A stretch of 64,000 bases of DNA from Methanomassiliicoccus luminyensis B10 (GTDB lineage: Archaea > Thermoplasmatota > Thermoplasmata > Methanomassiliicoccales > Methanomassiliicoccaceae), in NCBI RefSeq assembly GCF_000308215.1, contig NZ_CAJE01000013.1:235985-299984 (forward strand). Reading direction: 5' to 3'. The translations under genes and the position numbers were made by a program. The notes beneath the pieces were generated by a model, which saw nothing but the letters and a program-made list of their open reading frames with translations, was not told where the DNA came from and ran no database searches. Shown here one piece after another: positions 32,007 through 41,297 of this stretch. Each line of letters begins with the position of its first letter. The stretch's first letter is position 1.

Positions 32007-32450
32007 GTGCGCATGTACGGGGTGATCGTCTGCCCTCACTGCACCATGGTGCAGGGGGCGGACCTCAACATGGCCCGGATCACCTGCCCCCGCTGCGGGG
32101 GCAAGATCGAGGTGAGGAAGGCCAAGGTCTATTTTTCCACCGATTCTCCCAAGGACCTCGCCGACGCGGTCCGCCAGGTCGGCGAGCAGCTGATCTATGA
32201 CATCGAATCGCCCGAGGCCAAGCGCAAGAAGGTCAGGGTGAAGGTGCCGAGGACGAGCCCCGGCAGCGACGAGGCGTCACTGCGCCAGGCAGTGGAATCG
32301 CTCGGCGAGAAGAAGGGCGAGTTCGACCGGGACGACCTCGCCAAAGCCTTGCAGATGGGGAAGGGACGGGAGCTGGACAGGCTCATCGCCCGCATCCTGG
32401 CGGCGGGCGTCATATCCGAAGCGGGCGAGGGGCTGTACCGGGCAGTATAA
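32007..32450 (+). CDS. Zinc-ribbon protein with C-terminal winged-helix-like part
   Basis: A 147-aa protein with an N-terminal zinc ribbon (VCPHCTMVQ...CPRCGGK) like the DUF5817 family, and a C-terminal region (DDLAKALQMGKGRELDRLIARILAAG) with a winged-helix look. GTG at 32007 follows the pdaD stop directly; ATG at 32013 is also possible. Its last 41 bp overlap the convergent transglutaminase-like gene. Nucleic-acid binding is likely, function unknown. Confidence 0.75.
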   Translation: MRMYGVIVCPHCTMVQGADLNMARITCPRCGGKIEVRKAKVYFSTDSPKDLADAVRQVGEQLIYDIESPEAKRKKVRVKVPRTSPGSDEASLRQAVESLGEKKGEFDRDDLAKALQMGKGRELDRLIARILAAGVISEAGEGLYRAV

Positions 32451-33528
32451 TCTCCGGCGCGAGATCATAGACGGCCCCCCTGCTCACCTTCTTGTATGAT
32501 TCCTCATAGTTCAGCCGGACATATTCCTCGGTGTACAGGGGGGTCCCGGTGCGCCGGTCGAAGGTCGAGCTGAAAGTGTAGTAATAGTCGGTGAGGTGCC
32601 GGGCGTCCCCGTCGTCGGTGAAGTCGGCGAAGCGGTTGGGCTGCCGCACCAGGAAGTCATCGTTCACCAAGTCGATGGTGACGTTCTCTCCGTCCCCCTC
32701 CTTCAAGGGAATATATGCCTGGAGCCAGGCATGGCCTCCCCAGCGGTCCTCCGCCTGGACGTACAGCGCGCCCAGCTGCAGCCACGCCGGCACCCCCGCC
32801 GCCCGGGCCAGGGAGGCGAACAGTATGGACTGGTCGTCGCAGTCCCCCGCCATGGTGCGCAGCATCTGCTCCGAGGACCGCGGCTCGCTCCCGTGGTAGG
32901 TGGAATAGCTTATGTTCTCCCTCATCCACTCGTAGATCTCCTTGAGAATGATGTATACGTTGGTCTCGTCGCCGACGATCTCCTCGGCCTGGGCCGCGAC
33001 GGCGGGCGAGGTCATGTTCATCAGCCATTCGTCGCGTAGGTATGCATCCTTCAGGCTCTCGGGGACGTCCTGCACGTGGAGAGAGTCGTCCTCGTCGATG
33101 TCCCAGATGTGCGTCCTCACCGTGATATCATACACCACCGTGCAGGTGACCGAGCTCCCGCCGGGAATGGCCTCGCCGCTCCACGTCACCCAATCCTGCC
33201 CGTACCGGATCGAACGGTCCATCACCTCAGGCGAGTAGGTCACCGAGTTCACCTTCTGCACCACCTGGCCGCTCTCCACGATGTCCTTCGGCTCGGAGAT
33301 GTCGAAGGTATAGCTGCTTACCTCGCCGCCCACGGCGGTGACGGTCAGCCTCCTTTCCATGGAATAGGTCACCTCTTCCGGGTACCGGGGCTCGAAGGGC
33401 GACCGCACCACGTCCTTGATGAAGGTCTGCGCCGACGGGGTGGCCAGCAGAAGGGCGGCTACCATGACCGCCGCCGCTACCGTCACGGCCTTGAAGGCTA
33501 GAGGCTTCCTCCCGCTCCCCGCTTCCAC
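32410..33528 (-). CDS. Secreted transglutaminase-like protein
   Basis: A 372-aa protein with an N-terminal membrane anchor or signal (VTVAAAVMVAALLLA) and a transglutaminase-like core. The catalytic triad is visible: Cys in MAGDCDDQS, His in WGGHAWLQAY and Asp in TIDLVND. Archaeal members are probably surface proteases or cross-linking enzymes. GTG at 33528 starts the frame. Aromatic and acidic composition suits an extracellular location. Confidence 0.85.
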   Translation of the reverse strand: MEAGSGRKPLAFKAVTVAAAVMVAALLLATPSAQTFIKDVVRSPFEPRYPEEVTYSMERRLTVTAVGGEVSSYTFDISEPKDIVESGQVVQKVNSVTYSPEVMDRSIRYGQDWVTWSGEAIPGGSSVTCTVVYDITVRTHIWDIDEDDSLHVQDVPESLKDAYLRDEWLMNMTSPAVAAQAEEIVGDETNVYIILKEIYEWMRENISYSTYHGSEPRSSEQMLRTMAGDCDDQSILFASLARAAGVPAWLQLGALYVQAEDRWGGHAWLQAYIPLKEGDGENVTIDLVNDDFLVRQPNRFADFTDDGDARHLTDYYYTFSSTFDRRTGTPLYTEEYVRLNYEESYKKVSRGAVYDLAPEIILPGTAPRPLRI

Positions 33529-33606
33529 GGTCCTTTTTCAATTGAGCCGGCCATTATTAAGACTTCGGGGGATGGGGCCCATTGGCGAGACGAGGCCAGG
33601 CGCGGA

Positions 33607-34308
33607 TCACTCCGCCGGCCGGCGTCCCTTCTTGACCTTCTTCTTGGCCAGGTGCCGCAGCGCCTCCCTGACGTAGGCGGGGAGGAGCTTTCGGAACAGA
33701 TACCAGTAGTACGACGCGATGAACACCAGCGCCACCACGAAGAGCGCATAGCCGAGCCAGCCTCCCTGGGATAGGGGGTACAGCAGCAGCACCGTCGCCA
33801 GGTGGATCACCAGGGCTTGACCGAAGAACGGCCACGGGCGGCCCCGCGCCACCCCCATGCCTATGGTGGTGGCGGTGGAGATGTTGAGCAGGGCGATGAG
33901 CACGGAGGTGGCGATCATCGGCACTATGGCCACGAGGTCCAGGCCGACATTGATCAGGGCGAAGTTCACCGACCCGAAGGCCAGGGAGCTGGCCATGCCC
34001 GCTCCCAGGCCGAAGCCGTAGAAGGGGGTGTCGGCCCGGAGCTGGAACCGGGGCATGTTGATGATCAGTAGCTTGACCGCCTCCTCGAGGGCGAAGCCGA
34101 CGATGAGGTACTCGAAAGAGAATATGCTGGACAAGGCGTACATGACTATGCCCACCACGATGCCCACGGCGAACATGCCGAACAGCTTGGGGTCGCTGAA
34201 GTAGGGCCGCTCCACCTTGGGGTAGGTGTATCCCTGGAGCGTCCACAGCATCAGGGCAATGGGCGGGGCGAACCCGATGGCCGCCGCGATGAGGGAGTTG
34301 AATTCCAT
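33607..34308 (-). CDS. PrsW-like membrane protease
   Basis: A 233-aa integral membrane protein with about seven hydrophobic segments and a strongly basic C-terminus (RHLAKKKVKKGRR). The FALEEAVKLL segment fits the EExxK motif of PrsW-family glutamic-type proteases, and a later IHLATVLLLYP holds a membrane histidine. Natural substrates are unknown. It starts one base after the stop of the PAPS-reductase-family gene on the same strand, so it may be part of that transcript. Confidence 0.7.
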   Translation of the reverse strand: MEFNSLIAAAIGFAPPIALMLWTLQGYTYPKVERPYFSDPKLFGMFAVGIVVGIVMYALSSIFSFEYLIVGFALEEAVKLLIINMPRFQLRADTPFYGFGLGAGMASSLAFGSVNFALINVGLDLVAIVPMIATSVLIALLNISTATTIGMGVARGRPWPFFGQALVIHLATVLLLYPLSQGGWLGYALFVVALVFIASYYWYLFRKLLPAYVREALRHLAKKKVKKGRRPAE

Positions 34309-34309
34309 T

Positions 34310-36232
34310 TCAGCTCCTCCGAACCTTTGTGGCTATTTGGGGATTGCCCCCGGTGACGAGCTTGTCATAGTAGTGCGCCACCACGCAGGCGTCGACGCAC
34401 CTGCCGCAGCGGGTGCACCTCTCGTCGTTGATGAGCAGCCCGCGGTCGAGGGTGATCGCCCTTGGCTTGCAATTGCGCACGCAGATGCCGCATTCCGTGC
34501 ACAGCTGCGCCCGCAGCAGGGCCTTGGCCCCGGCCTCGAAGATGCGTTCGGCGCTCTCTGGGGTCGGGCCCGTGGCCACGATCTGGCCGCCGCCGAACAC
34601 CTTCAGGGTGCCGTCCTTGTTCTTTACCAGGGCGATCTCGAACTCCTTGCTGTGCTTGACCGCCCCCACGGTCTTGAGGGCCTCTGCCACCATGGAGAAA
34701 TCCCTCCTCTTGGGCACCGACAGCACCCCCTCGGCGGAGTACCCGCCGGTGACGCACGGCGAAACACCCTTCACCCACTTGAGGTCCAGGCGGTCCGAGC
34801 GTTCCTCGGGGAGCTTTAGCCCCATCTCCTGGGACAGCTGCACCATCTTGCGGGGGAACACTTTCCATCGCCAGAAGCCGTACTTGACGAACTCATCGGC
34901 AGCCCCGTTCTTCTGGGACCAGTCCATGAGGTGGCCGGTCCAGCGGGCGTGGAGGTCCGGGTGGAGCCGCGAGGTGTTGCTCCACTCTGACTCCAGGCAG
35001 GAAGGGCACAGGTAGCACCCGATGCGCTCGAAGTCCTCCTCGTACAGGGGATTGTAGTCGAGGTTGCGCCACCAGATGTAGCCCCACACATCCACGGCGC
35101 GCCATTCCCGTATGGGGTTCAGGGCGATCTGGTTGGGGACGAAGGGGTTCCGCTCCACGAAGCCGATAGTGGAGCGGGCGAACGACTCGAAGGCGCGGTT
35201 CCCTTCCACGGTCACCGTGCCCTCGGGATAGTTCCTCTCGATGATCTCGGCGAGGGGGGCGAGCTTGCACACCTTGCAGCACCACCGGAAGTCCTTGGCC
35301 GGGGGACCGAACGAGCCGACCTGTTCCCAGAAGGCATTCCCGGCGTCGGCGACGAGGAGCCGTTCGTGGTTCTTCTTGGCGAACTCCTCCACGAACCTCA
35401 CCGTTTCGGGGAACTCCAGCCCGGTGTTCACGAAGATCATGGTGAACTTGTTCGTAGCCCTGGAGATCAGCCCGTAGCAGGCCAGGGAGTCCTTTCCGCC
35501 GCTGAAGGACAGCGTCACCGGCAGCTTGTTGTTGCCGATGAAGGACTTGATGTCCGATATGCCTTTAGACTCCAGCGCGCGGAGATGCGATTCGTTGGCG
35601 TTCACGAAACGGGCCCACGACGATCTCTTCTTGGAGACCTCAAGCGCGCCCTTGCCCACGTCCCTCACGCCGATGGCCTTCTCCGCCTTCCCGATCTCGT
35701 TGCTGGGGACCTTGGCCACGGCGGAGCAGATGAGGCTGCCGGCGACCACGATGAGGGGGTCCCCGGCCTTGAAGCCGCCCTTGTGACCTTTGACCGCGCT
35801 CCCCGGGAGGTTCTTTCCCTTGAGATGTCCGGTATCGTGGCCGACCTCCACCACGCCCTTGGCGGCGATGGGCTGTAGCAGCCTCGCTCCTTCCAGCCGG
35901 AGGTCCAGGGCGAAGTCCCTGGTATGGAGGTCATAGCGCATGGTCCCGATGACCATGCCCTGGAACACGATCTCGTCGGTCCGGTCCTCCCCGGCCACCT
36001 TGTTGAGGAAGATCGTCTTCCCCTTGAGGAAGTCGGAGGTCCCGAAGTGCTTCTGGAAAAGCGACGCTATGACATTGACGCTTTTGCCCATGGCGGGGCG
36101 GACGTCCCCCGGCTTGGAGACCTCGAACCTGCGGCCGGCAGATGAGCATACGTCGCACCTTTGACCCAGAATGAGGGTGCCGCAGGTATCGCACCAGTTT
36201 AGGCCGGCCTTGCCATGTTCGAAGCGGGGCAT
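34310..36232 (-). CDS. PAPS reductase-family protein with PUA-like and ferredoxin parts
   Basis: A 640-aa multidomain protein. A zinc ribbon starts it (WCDTCGTLILGQRCDVC), a PUA-like region lies at about 140-190 (GDPLIVVAGSLICSAVAKV), and an adenylyl-type Rossmann domain at about 240-460 begins with SFSGGKDSLACYG and contains cluster-type cysteines (WCCKVCK, CYLCPSCLESEW). The end carries two ferredoxin motifs (CTECGICVRNCKP, CTRCGRCVDAC). The family is widespread in methanogens but its substrate is unknown; sulfur transfer to RNA is an idea from the PUA part. ATG at 36232 is preferred; 36280 is in frame. Confidence 0.82.
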   Translation of the reverse strand: MPRFEHGKAGLNWCDTCGTLILGQRCDVCSSAGRRFEVSKPGDVRPAMGKSVNVIASLFQKHFGTSDFLKGKTIFLNKVAGEDRTDEIVFQGMVIGTMRYDLHTRDFALDLRLEGARLLQPIAAKGVVEVGHDTGHLKGKNLPGSAVKGHKGGFKAGDPLIVVAGSLICSAVAKVPSNEIGKAEKAIGVRDVGKGALEVSKKRSSWARFVNANESHLRALESKGISDIKSFIGNNKLPVTLSFSGGKDSLACYGLISRATNKFTMIFVNTGLEFPETVRFVEEFAKKNHERLLVADAGNAFWEQVGSFGPPAKDFRWCCKVCKLAPLAEIIERNYPEGTVTVEGNRAFESFARSTIGFVERNPFVPNQIALNPIREWRAVDVWGYIWWRNLDYNPLYEEDFERIGCYLCPSCLESEWSNTSRLHPDLHARWTGHLMDWSQKNGAADEFVKYGFWRWKVFPRKMVQLSQEMGLKLPEERSDRLDLKWVKGVSPCVTGGYSAEGVLSVPKRRDFSMVAEALKTVGAVKHSKEFEIALVKNKDGTLKVFGGGQIVATGPTPESAERIFEAGAKALLRAQLCTECGICVRNCKPRAITLDRGLLINDERCTRCGRCVDACVVAHYYDKLVTGGNPQIATKVRRS

Positions 36233-36349
36233 TACGTCAAAATGCGTTTGGTATTTCAAGGTATTTGCCCGAACCAACATATCGGGCGCGGCTCTTCGGA
36301 GCGCTGAGACCAATCAGGATAAGATTTATGAGTACCTACGGTTGTGAAC

Positions 36350-37015
36350 ATGCAGATGTACGAACCCAACTCCGTCTACATCCCTCCCGGGTATGGCAAG
36401 ATCACCTTCGGGAGGACCGAGATAAAGCACATACTGCTGGCCGTGGGCGTGCTGACCGTGGCGTTCACGATATTCTTCTCGTTCGGGTATAATATCGGCG
36501 GACTATCCGCGGCGGAGCAGGTGCTGGTATTCCTGGCCATCTCCTTCGGGGCGGTCACCACCGGATTCATGCTTCACGAGCTCGCCCACAAAGCGGTGGC
36601 GCAGAGGAACGGGGCGTGGGCCGAGTTCAGGGCTTATCCCATGGGCCTGATGATGTCGATATTCTTCGCGTTGCTGGGCTTTATCCTGGCCGCCCCCGGG
36701 GCCGTGTACATACAGGGTATGATTAGCCGCAAGCAGAACGGCATCATCAGCCTCGCCGGGCCGCTGACCAACATAGGCCTGGCCGCGCTGTTCTTCGGCC
36801 TGTACTTCGTGGCCGGGGGCGGGCTCCTGGCGTTCGCCATGTTCCAGATAGGGTTCATCAACATACTGCTGGCCATGTTCAACCTGCTCCCCATACCCCC
36901 GCTGGACGGATACAAGGTGCTCAAGTGGAACGTGCCGATCTATATCGCGGCCCTGCTGACCGCGGTGGTGCCAGTAGCCCTCATATGGTCCGGAGCCGTC
37001 GTGTTCGGCTTCTGA
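36350..37015 (+). CDS. M50 site-2-type membrane metalloprotease
   Basis: A 221-aa integral membrane protein. The zinc site HELAHKAVA (HExxH) is in the second helix and the second motif NLLPIPPLDGYK supplies the third ligand near the end, with six hydrophobic segments overall. Such proteases cut within membranes. ATG at 36350 lies about 25 bp after the TATA-like GATTTATGA; a GTG at 36344 is in frame. It is divergent from the PAPS-reductase-family gene and convergent with GlcD. Confidence 0.9.
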   Translation: MQMYEPNSVYIPPGYGKITFGRTEIKHILLAVGVLTVAFTIFFSFGYNIGGLSAAEQVLVFLAISFGAVTTGFMLHELAHKAVAQRNGAWAEFRAYPMGLMMSIFFALLGFILAAPGAVYIQGMISRKQNGIISLAGPLTNIGLAALFFGLYFVAGGGLLAFAMFQIGFINILLAMFNLLPIPPLDGYKVLKWNVPIYIAALLTAVVPVALIWSGAVVFGF

Positions 37016-37018
37016 GCC

Positions 37019-38476
37019 TCAATCCTTCTGGTCGGGGCAGGGGTAGCGGAGGTGCTGTATGATGCAGCCGTCCTCCCACTCCTGGACCTTCCCGGGGTTC
37101 ATGATGTTGTTGGGGTCCAGGGCCCTCTTTATAGCGGCCATGGCGCCCACCGCGGTGGCGCGCTCCTTCTGGAAGTAGGGGGCCTTGGATATCCCGACCC
37201 CGTGCTCCCCGGTGACGGTGCCTCCCAGCTTCACGCAGGTGTCGAAGATCTCCGCCACGGCCTTCTCGCCGTTGCGCCATGACTCCGGAGATTCAGGGTT
37301 AAGCAGCATCTTGGTATGGAGGTTCCCGTCGGCGGCATGGCCATAGGTCCCGATGACGACATGGTTCTTCTCGGCGATCTGCCCGAACGCCACCACCGCC
37401 TCGGGGATGCGCGATATGGGCACCGCCATGTCGTCGGCCAGGGACACCGACACCATCCCCTCGCCGTAGCGGGACAGCGCGGACATGACGCTCTTCCTGG
37501 CGTTGGTCCACTTGCTCATCAGCGCAGGGTCGTCGGTCTGCTGCAGCCCCACCGCTCCGATGGACTCCGCCACCTTGGCCACCTCCACGAGCTCCTCGGC
37601 CACCACCTTGGGGTCGCCGTCGACCTCGATCATGCACAGCGCCGCCACGTCCGGCAGGCCAGCGTTGATGGCTTTGTTGACCGCCCTGATGCAGGTGGAG
37701 TCCATCAGTTCCATGGCCGACGGGAGCAGGGGCTTGGCGATGAGCGCGGATACGCACCTGCCCGCTTTCTCGAGAGTGTCGAACCCGGCCAGTACCATGG
37801 CCATCTTCTTCGGCTTCGGGACGATCCTGAGAGTGACCTCAGTGATAATGCCGAGCGTGCCCTCGCTCCCGGTGAACAGCCTCTCCAGCTGGTAGCCGGA
37901 GGCGTTCTTGAGCGTTCTCGTCCCCACCCTGATTATCTCACCGGTGGGGAGGACGACCTCCAGCCCGAGCACGTAGTCCCTGGTGCCGCCGTACTTCACG
38001 GCCCTCATGCCAGAAGCGTTGGTCGCCACCATGCCCCCCACGGTGCAGGCCTCCGCGCTGCCGGGGGTGGGCGGGAAGGTGAACTTGTGGGGCGCCAGCT
38101 CCTTCTGGAGATTGTCATATATGACCCCGGCCTCGCAGACGCAGTAGAGGTCCTCGATCCGGACCTCCTTGACCTTGTTCATGCGGGTCATGTCGATGAC
38201 CATGCCGCCCTTGAGCGGTACGGCGCCCCCGCACAGGCCGGTGCCCGCGCCCCTCGGCACTATGGGGATCTTCAGCTTGTTGGCCAGCTTGACCAGGGAG
38301 GCGACCTCCTCGGTGGAGCGGGGCTGGACCACCACGTCGGGGGTGACGTGGTGTATGGAGGCGTCGAAGCCGTATGTGTAAAGGTCCGCTATCCGGGTGG
38401 AGCAGTTCTTCTCTCCGACGATCGCACCGATCTGCATCAACGCTTCCGTGTCCATGGATGTCACTATGGAGGCCAT
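37019..38476 (-). CDS. FAD-linked oxidase, GlcD/D-lactate dehydrogenase type
   Basis: A 485-aa flavoprotein. The FAD-binding PCMH fold is seen in VVVQPRSTEEVASLV, PRGAGTGLCGGAVP and TPGSAEACTVGGMVATNASG; the C-terminal cap has GTYGHAADGNLH and GEHGVGISK. It probably oxidises a 2-hydroxy acid such as D-lactate or glycolate, passing electrons to an iron-sulfur partner not seen next to it. ATG at 38476 lies 24 bp after AATATTTAAG, a TATA box, so the message is probably leaderless. Confidence 0.9.
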   Translation of the reverse strand: MASIVTSMDTEALMQIGAIVGEKNCSTRIADLYTYGFDASIHHVTPDVVVQPRSTEEVASLVKLANKLKIPIVPRGAGTGLCGGAVPLKGGMVIDMTRMNKVKEVRIEDLYCVCEAGVIYDNLQKELAPHKFTFPPTPGSAEACTVGGMVATNASGMRAVKYGGTRDYVLGLEVVLPTGEIIRVGTRTLKNASGYQLERLFTGSEGTLGIITEVTLRIVPKPKKMAMVLAGFDTLEKAGRCVSALIAKPLLPSAMELMDSTCIRAVNKAINAGLPDVAALCMIEVDGDPKVVAEELVEVAKVAESIGAVGLQQTDDPALMSKWTNARKSVMSALSRYGEGMVSVSLADDMAVPISRIPEAVVAFGQIAEKNHVVIGTYGHAADGNLHTKMLLNPESPESWRNGEKAVAEIFDTCVKLGGTVTGEHGVGISKAPYFQKERATAVGAMAAIKRALDPNNIMNPGKVQEWEDGCIIQHLRYPCPDQKD

Positions 38477-38950
38477 TGCTGATAACTGTCTTAAATATTT
38501 CACCAAAAAAGGAACGCGGACCATGGACGCCTTCGAAGTTCGAAACCACTGTCCGGACCCCAGTCGTTCGGCCCGGCGGAAGCGGTGAAAGATTCCCTAT
38601 CAGGCACAATGTACCGCATCCGGATAATGTCCGGGCAGCGGAAAATCGCCCGATGAGTATTATCAGAATATTCGTATGTATGCTGAAAATTTCCTGAAAA
38701 TGAGGCTTTTCGGCGATGCGATGAATGGTCGCCTGTGGGGCCAGATTTCGTTATCTGGCCCTGTCCGATCCATGTCACTTGCCGGATTATTGTATACATA
38801 AGTTGCATTTTATAATATAACGTATTATTTATGTATAGTATATAACATAATGGAATATTTATTTATTCGCAATACAGATAACGAGAATATGGATTGAATA
38901 GGCAACGGTTATGTACGATTATTTCCAATTGCGCATTTGGAGTCGAGCAA
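38477..38950. promoter_or_regulatory. Long control region upstream of mtaCB
   Basis: No gene is supported in these 474 bp. GGGCCAGAT (38738-38746) and ATCTGGCCC (38753-38761) form a perfect 9-bp inverted repeat with a 6-base spacer. From about 38790 to 38890 the DNA becomes strikingly AT-rich with many TATA-like stretches, so the mtaC start site probably lies there and leaves a leader of tens of bases. GGAGTCGAG gives a ribosome site for ATG 38951. The size suggests regulated expression. Confidence 0.65.
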
Positions 38951-39736
38951 ATGTCAGACCTTGACGCAATTAATGCCGACAAGATATTGACGAGATACGA
39001 CATTCTCGCCGATGCTAAGGACAAGCCTGAGACCATTGCCGAAAGGATCCTCCCCAAGGACCCAGTCCTGAGGAAGGTCGCTGAGGACGTTGTTTTCCTG
39101 AAGGCTAAGAACATCATTGATGACACCACCGAGGCCCTGAAGACCAAGACCGCGGAGGATATCATCGAAGGTGGACTGCTGAAGGGAATGGATGTCGTGG
39201 CCGAGCTGTACGGACGCGGTATCTACTACCTGCCCCATGTCATGGTAGCATCCGACGCCATGGACAAGGGGATCAAGATCGCTGAGAAGTCCCTCACTGG
39301 CGCCAGGAAGCTGAAGGGCACCGTTGTTATGCATGCTGCCGAGGGCGACCCCCACGATATCGGCAAGAACATCGCTGCCGTCCTGCTGAAGTCCAACGGC
39401 TACGGGGTAGTTGACCTGGGCAGGGATGTCCTGGTCGACAATGTCGTAAAGGCCGTCGAAGAGCACAAGCCCATTGTAGTCACCGGGACCGCCCTGATGA
39501 CCACCACCATGTCCGCGTTCCCCAAGGTCACCGAGAGGCTCGCTGAGAAGGGCATCAACATCCCCTTCATCGGAGCCGGCGGTGCTGTCAACAGGTCCTA
39601 TGTGGAATCGTTCCCCATGGGCATCTACGCTGAGAAGGCCGCCAACGGACCTGGCCTGGTCGAGAAGGCCGCCGCTGGATGGGACTGGAGGAAGATCAGG
39701 GACAACTGGGACGCCATCCAGGCGAAGAAGATCTGA
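38951..39736 (+). CDS. mtaC: Methanol-specific corrinoid protein
   Basis: A 261-aa carrier that holds the corrinoid accepting methyl from methanol and passing it to CoM through MtaA. The N-terminal helical cap spans about residues 30-120. The Rossmann part has the cobalt-ligand histidine near residue 136 in EGDPHDIGKNI (DxHxxG) plus the lower-ligand loops GTALMTTTM and FIGAGGAVN. ATG at 38951 gives a normal MtaC length. mtaB follows after 14 bp, so they form the usual mtaCB operon. Confidence 0.95.
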   Translation: MSDLDAINADKILTRYDILADAKDKPETIAERILPKDPVLRKVAEDVVFLKAKNIIDDTTEALKTKTAEDIIEGGLLKGMDVVAELYGRGIYYLPHVMVASDAMDKGIKIAEKSLTGARKLKGTVVMHAAEGDPHDIGKNIAAVLLKSNGYGVVDLGRDVLVDNVVKAVEEHKPIVVTGTALMTTTMSAFPKVTERLAEKGINIPFIGAGGAVNRSYVESFPMGIYAEKAANGPGLVEKAAAGWDWRKIRDNWDAIQAKKI

Positions 39737-39750
39737 TTGAGGTGACAAAA

Positions 39751-41154
39751 ATGGCTACCAAGAAGTTTACCAAGATGGAATATGCTTCCGCTGATGACCT
39801 CATCTTCGGTGAGGCCAAGTACCCGCTCTCCTACGGCTTGGGCATGAAGGTCGGTGCCGGTTCCGTGGTCCCTGAGATCAACTTTGCTCCCAGGCCCGGT
39901 TCCGAGAAGAGCCCCGAGAGCCTGACCAAGGAGTACGTGGACTACATCGCCACTGACATCATGAACAGGGCCGTGACCCTCGGGTTCCCCGCTGTTCAGC
40001 TTGAGAACGAATGGATCTCCCAGATGGGCGCCAACTCTGAGAAGTTCGCCAAGCCCGTCGTCATCGGCCAGAAGGCCGTGCTGAAGAAGTTCAACGACGA
40101 GTATGGCATTGCCTGCGCCATCAGGCACACCGTCGCCGACCAGAGAGAGGGCGACGCTGGCCTGAAGCCCGGCATGGACAAGGTCCACGCCTACCCCGAG
40201 AAGTTCCAGGAGTCCATCGAGGTCGCGGCCGCGAACGGTGCCGATGTGCTGTCCGTGGAGAGCGTCGGCGGCAAGGAGATCACCGACTATGCGGTAGTCA
40301 GGCAGGATATCAAGGGCTGGCTGTTCGGCGGCGGCTACCTCGGCCCCATCGACATGGAATGGGTCTGGCCCCAGATCGTGTCTGTTGCCAACAAGCACAA
40401 GATCGTGCCCGGCGGCGACACCTACTGCGCCTCTGCGAACACCTCCATGTTCATGGCCGGCGGCTACCTGGACAAGGATATCCCCAGGACCTTCGCTGCC
40501 GTGACCCGCGCCATCGCGGCCTCCAGGACCCTGGTGGCCATCGAGTGCGGTGCCACTGGACCTGACAAGGACTGCGGCTACGAGGGCCCCATCGTCAAGG
40601 CCATATCCGGCCGCCCGTCCGCCCAGGAGGGCAAGGGCGCCCAGGATGCCCACGCTGACCTGATGGGTAACCTCATCGCTCAGACCGCTGACCTGTGGTC
40701 CAACGAGTCGGTAGAGTACCACCCCGAGTTCGGCGGCTCGTCCGTCCAGTGCTGGCTCGGCGTCATCGGCTACGAGGCCGCTCTGATGAACGCGTCCAAG
40801 CAGCTGAAGCAGGACAAGACCTTGAGGGACATCTACGTCGCCTCCGATCGCTTCAGGTGCCCTGAGGCCTTCATCCTGTCCTACGACAACGCCTACCAGA
40901 TCGGACAGGCCATCGTGGAGAACGGCAACAACTACTACCTCCGTTCCAAGGCCGCCGGTCTCAAGGCCGCCGAGCTCATCCAGGCGTCCAACAACGCCGG
41001 GAAGCTGAAGCTGTCCAAGCAGGAGAAGGACACCCTGAACAAGATCCTGACCGACCTCAAGTCCCTGCCGGACGAGGAAGGCAAGTTCGTCGACTGGGCA
41101 GTGAAGGAGTACAAGGACGTACCCGCCTTCAACCCCAAGAACTACGAGCTCTAA
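39751..41154 (+). CDS. mtaB: Methanol:corrinoid methyltransferase
   Basis: A 467-aa zinc enzyme that activates methanol and methylates the Co(I) corrinoid of MtaC. Likely zinc ligands are a Glu in the VESVGGKE region and the cysteines of GGDTYCASANTSMF and AIECGATGPD. The TIM-barrel length fits MtaB. GAGGTGA precedes ATG 39751. No in-frame TAG occurs, so it is not a pyrrolysine protein, unlike methylamine methyltransferases. Codon usage is highly biased with C-ending codons, as expected for an abundant protein. Confidence 0.96.
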   Translation: MATKKFTKMEYASADDLIFGEAKYPLSYGLGMKVGAGSVVPEINFAPRPGSEKSPESLTKEYVDYIATDIMNRAVTLGFPAVQLENEWISQMGANSEKFAKPVVIGQKAVLKKFNDEYGIACAIRHTVADQREGDAGLKPGMDKVHAYPEKFQESIEVAAANGADVLSVESVGGKEITDYAVVRQDIKGWLFGGGYLGPIDMEWVWPQIVSVANKHKIVPGGDTYCASANTSMFMAGGYLDKDIPRTFAAVTRAIAASRTLVAIECGATGPDKDCGYEGPIVKAISGRPSAQEGKGAQDAHADLMGNLIAQTADLWSNESVEYHPEFGGSSVQCWLGVIGYEAALMNASKQLKQDKTLRDIYVASDRFRCPEAFILSYDNAYQIGQAIVENGNNYYLRSKAAGLKAAELIQASNNAGKLKLSKQEKDTLNKILTDLKSLPDEEGKFVDWAVKEYKDVPAFNPKNYEL

Positions 41155-41297
41155 GTGGGTCAACGGGGTCGAGATACCACAAACCCCTTCCCTTTACATT
41201 TTTCTGTTCATACCGGGGTCCATTTTTGATCGCTTCCGCGCTCGCTTCGCAAATCTATATGCCGGCATCGTTCCGTAGCTAACATGGTGAATCATTC

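Noticed and set aside
38500..38808. A 102-aa minus-strand frame upstream of mtaC
   Set aside because: It spans the promoter of the GlcD gene and the palindrome at 38738, lacks a ribosome site and has no protein-like pattern.
39751..41154. MtaB as a pyrrolysine-containing methyltransferase
   Set aside because: There is no in-frame TAG, and the protein matches MtaB, not MtmB, MtbB or MttB.
39625..41163. A 512-codon open frame on the minus strand
   Set aside because: Antisense to mtaB and the end of mtaC. Its length follows from the strong codon bias of mtaB.
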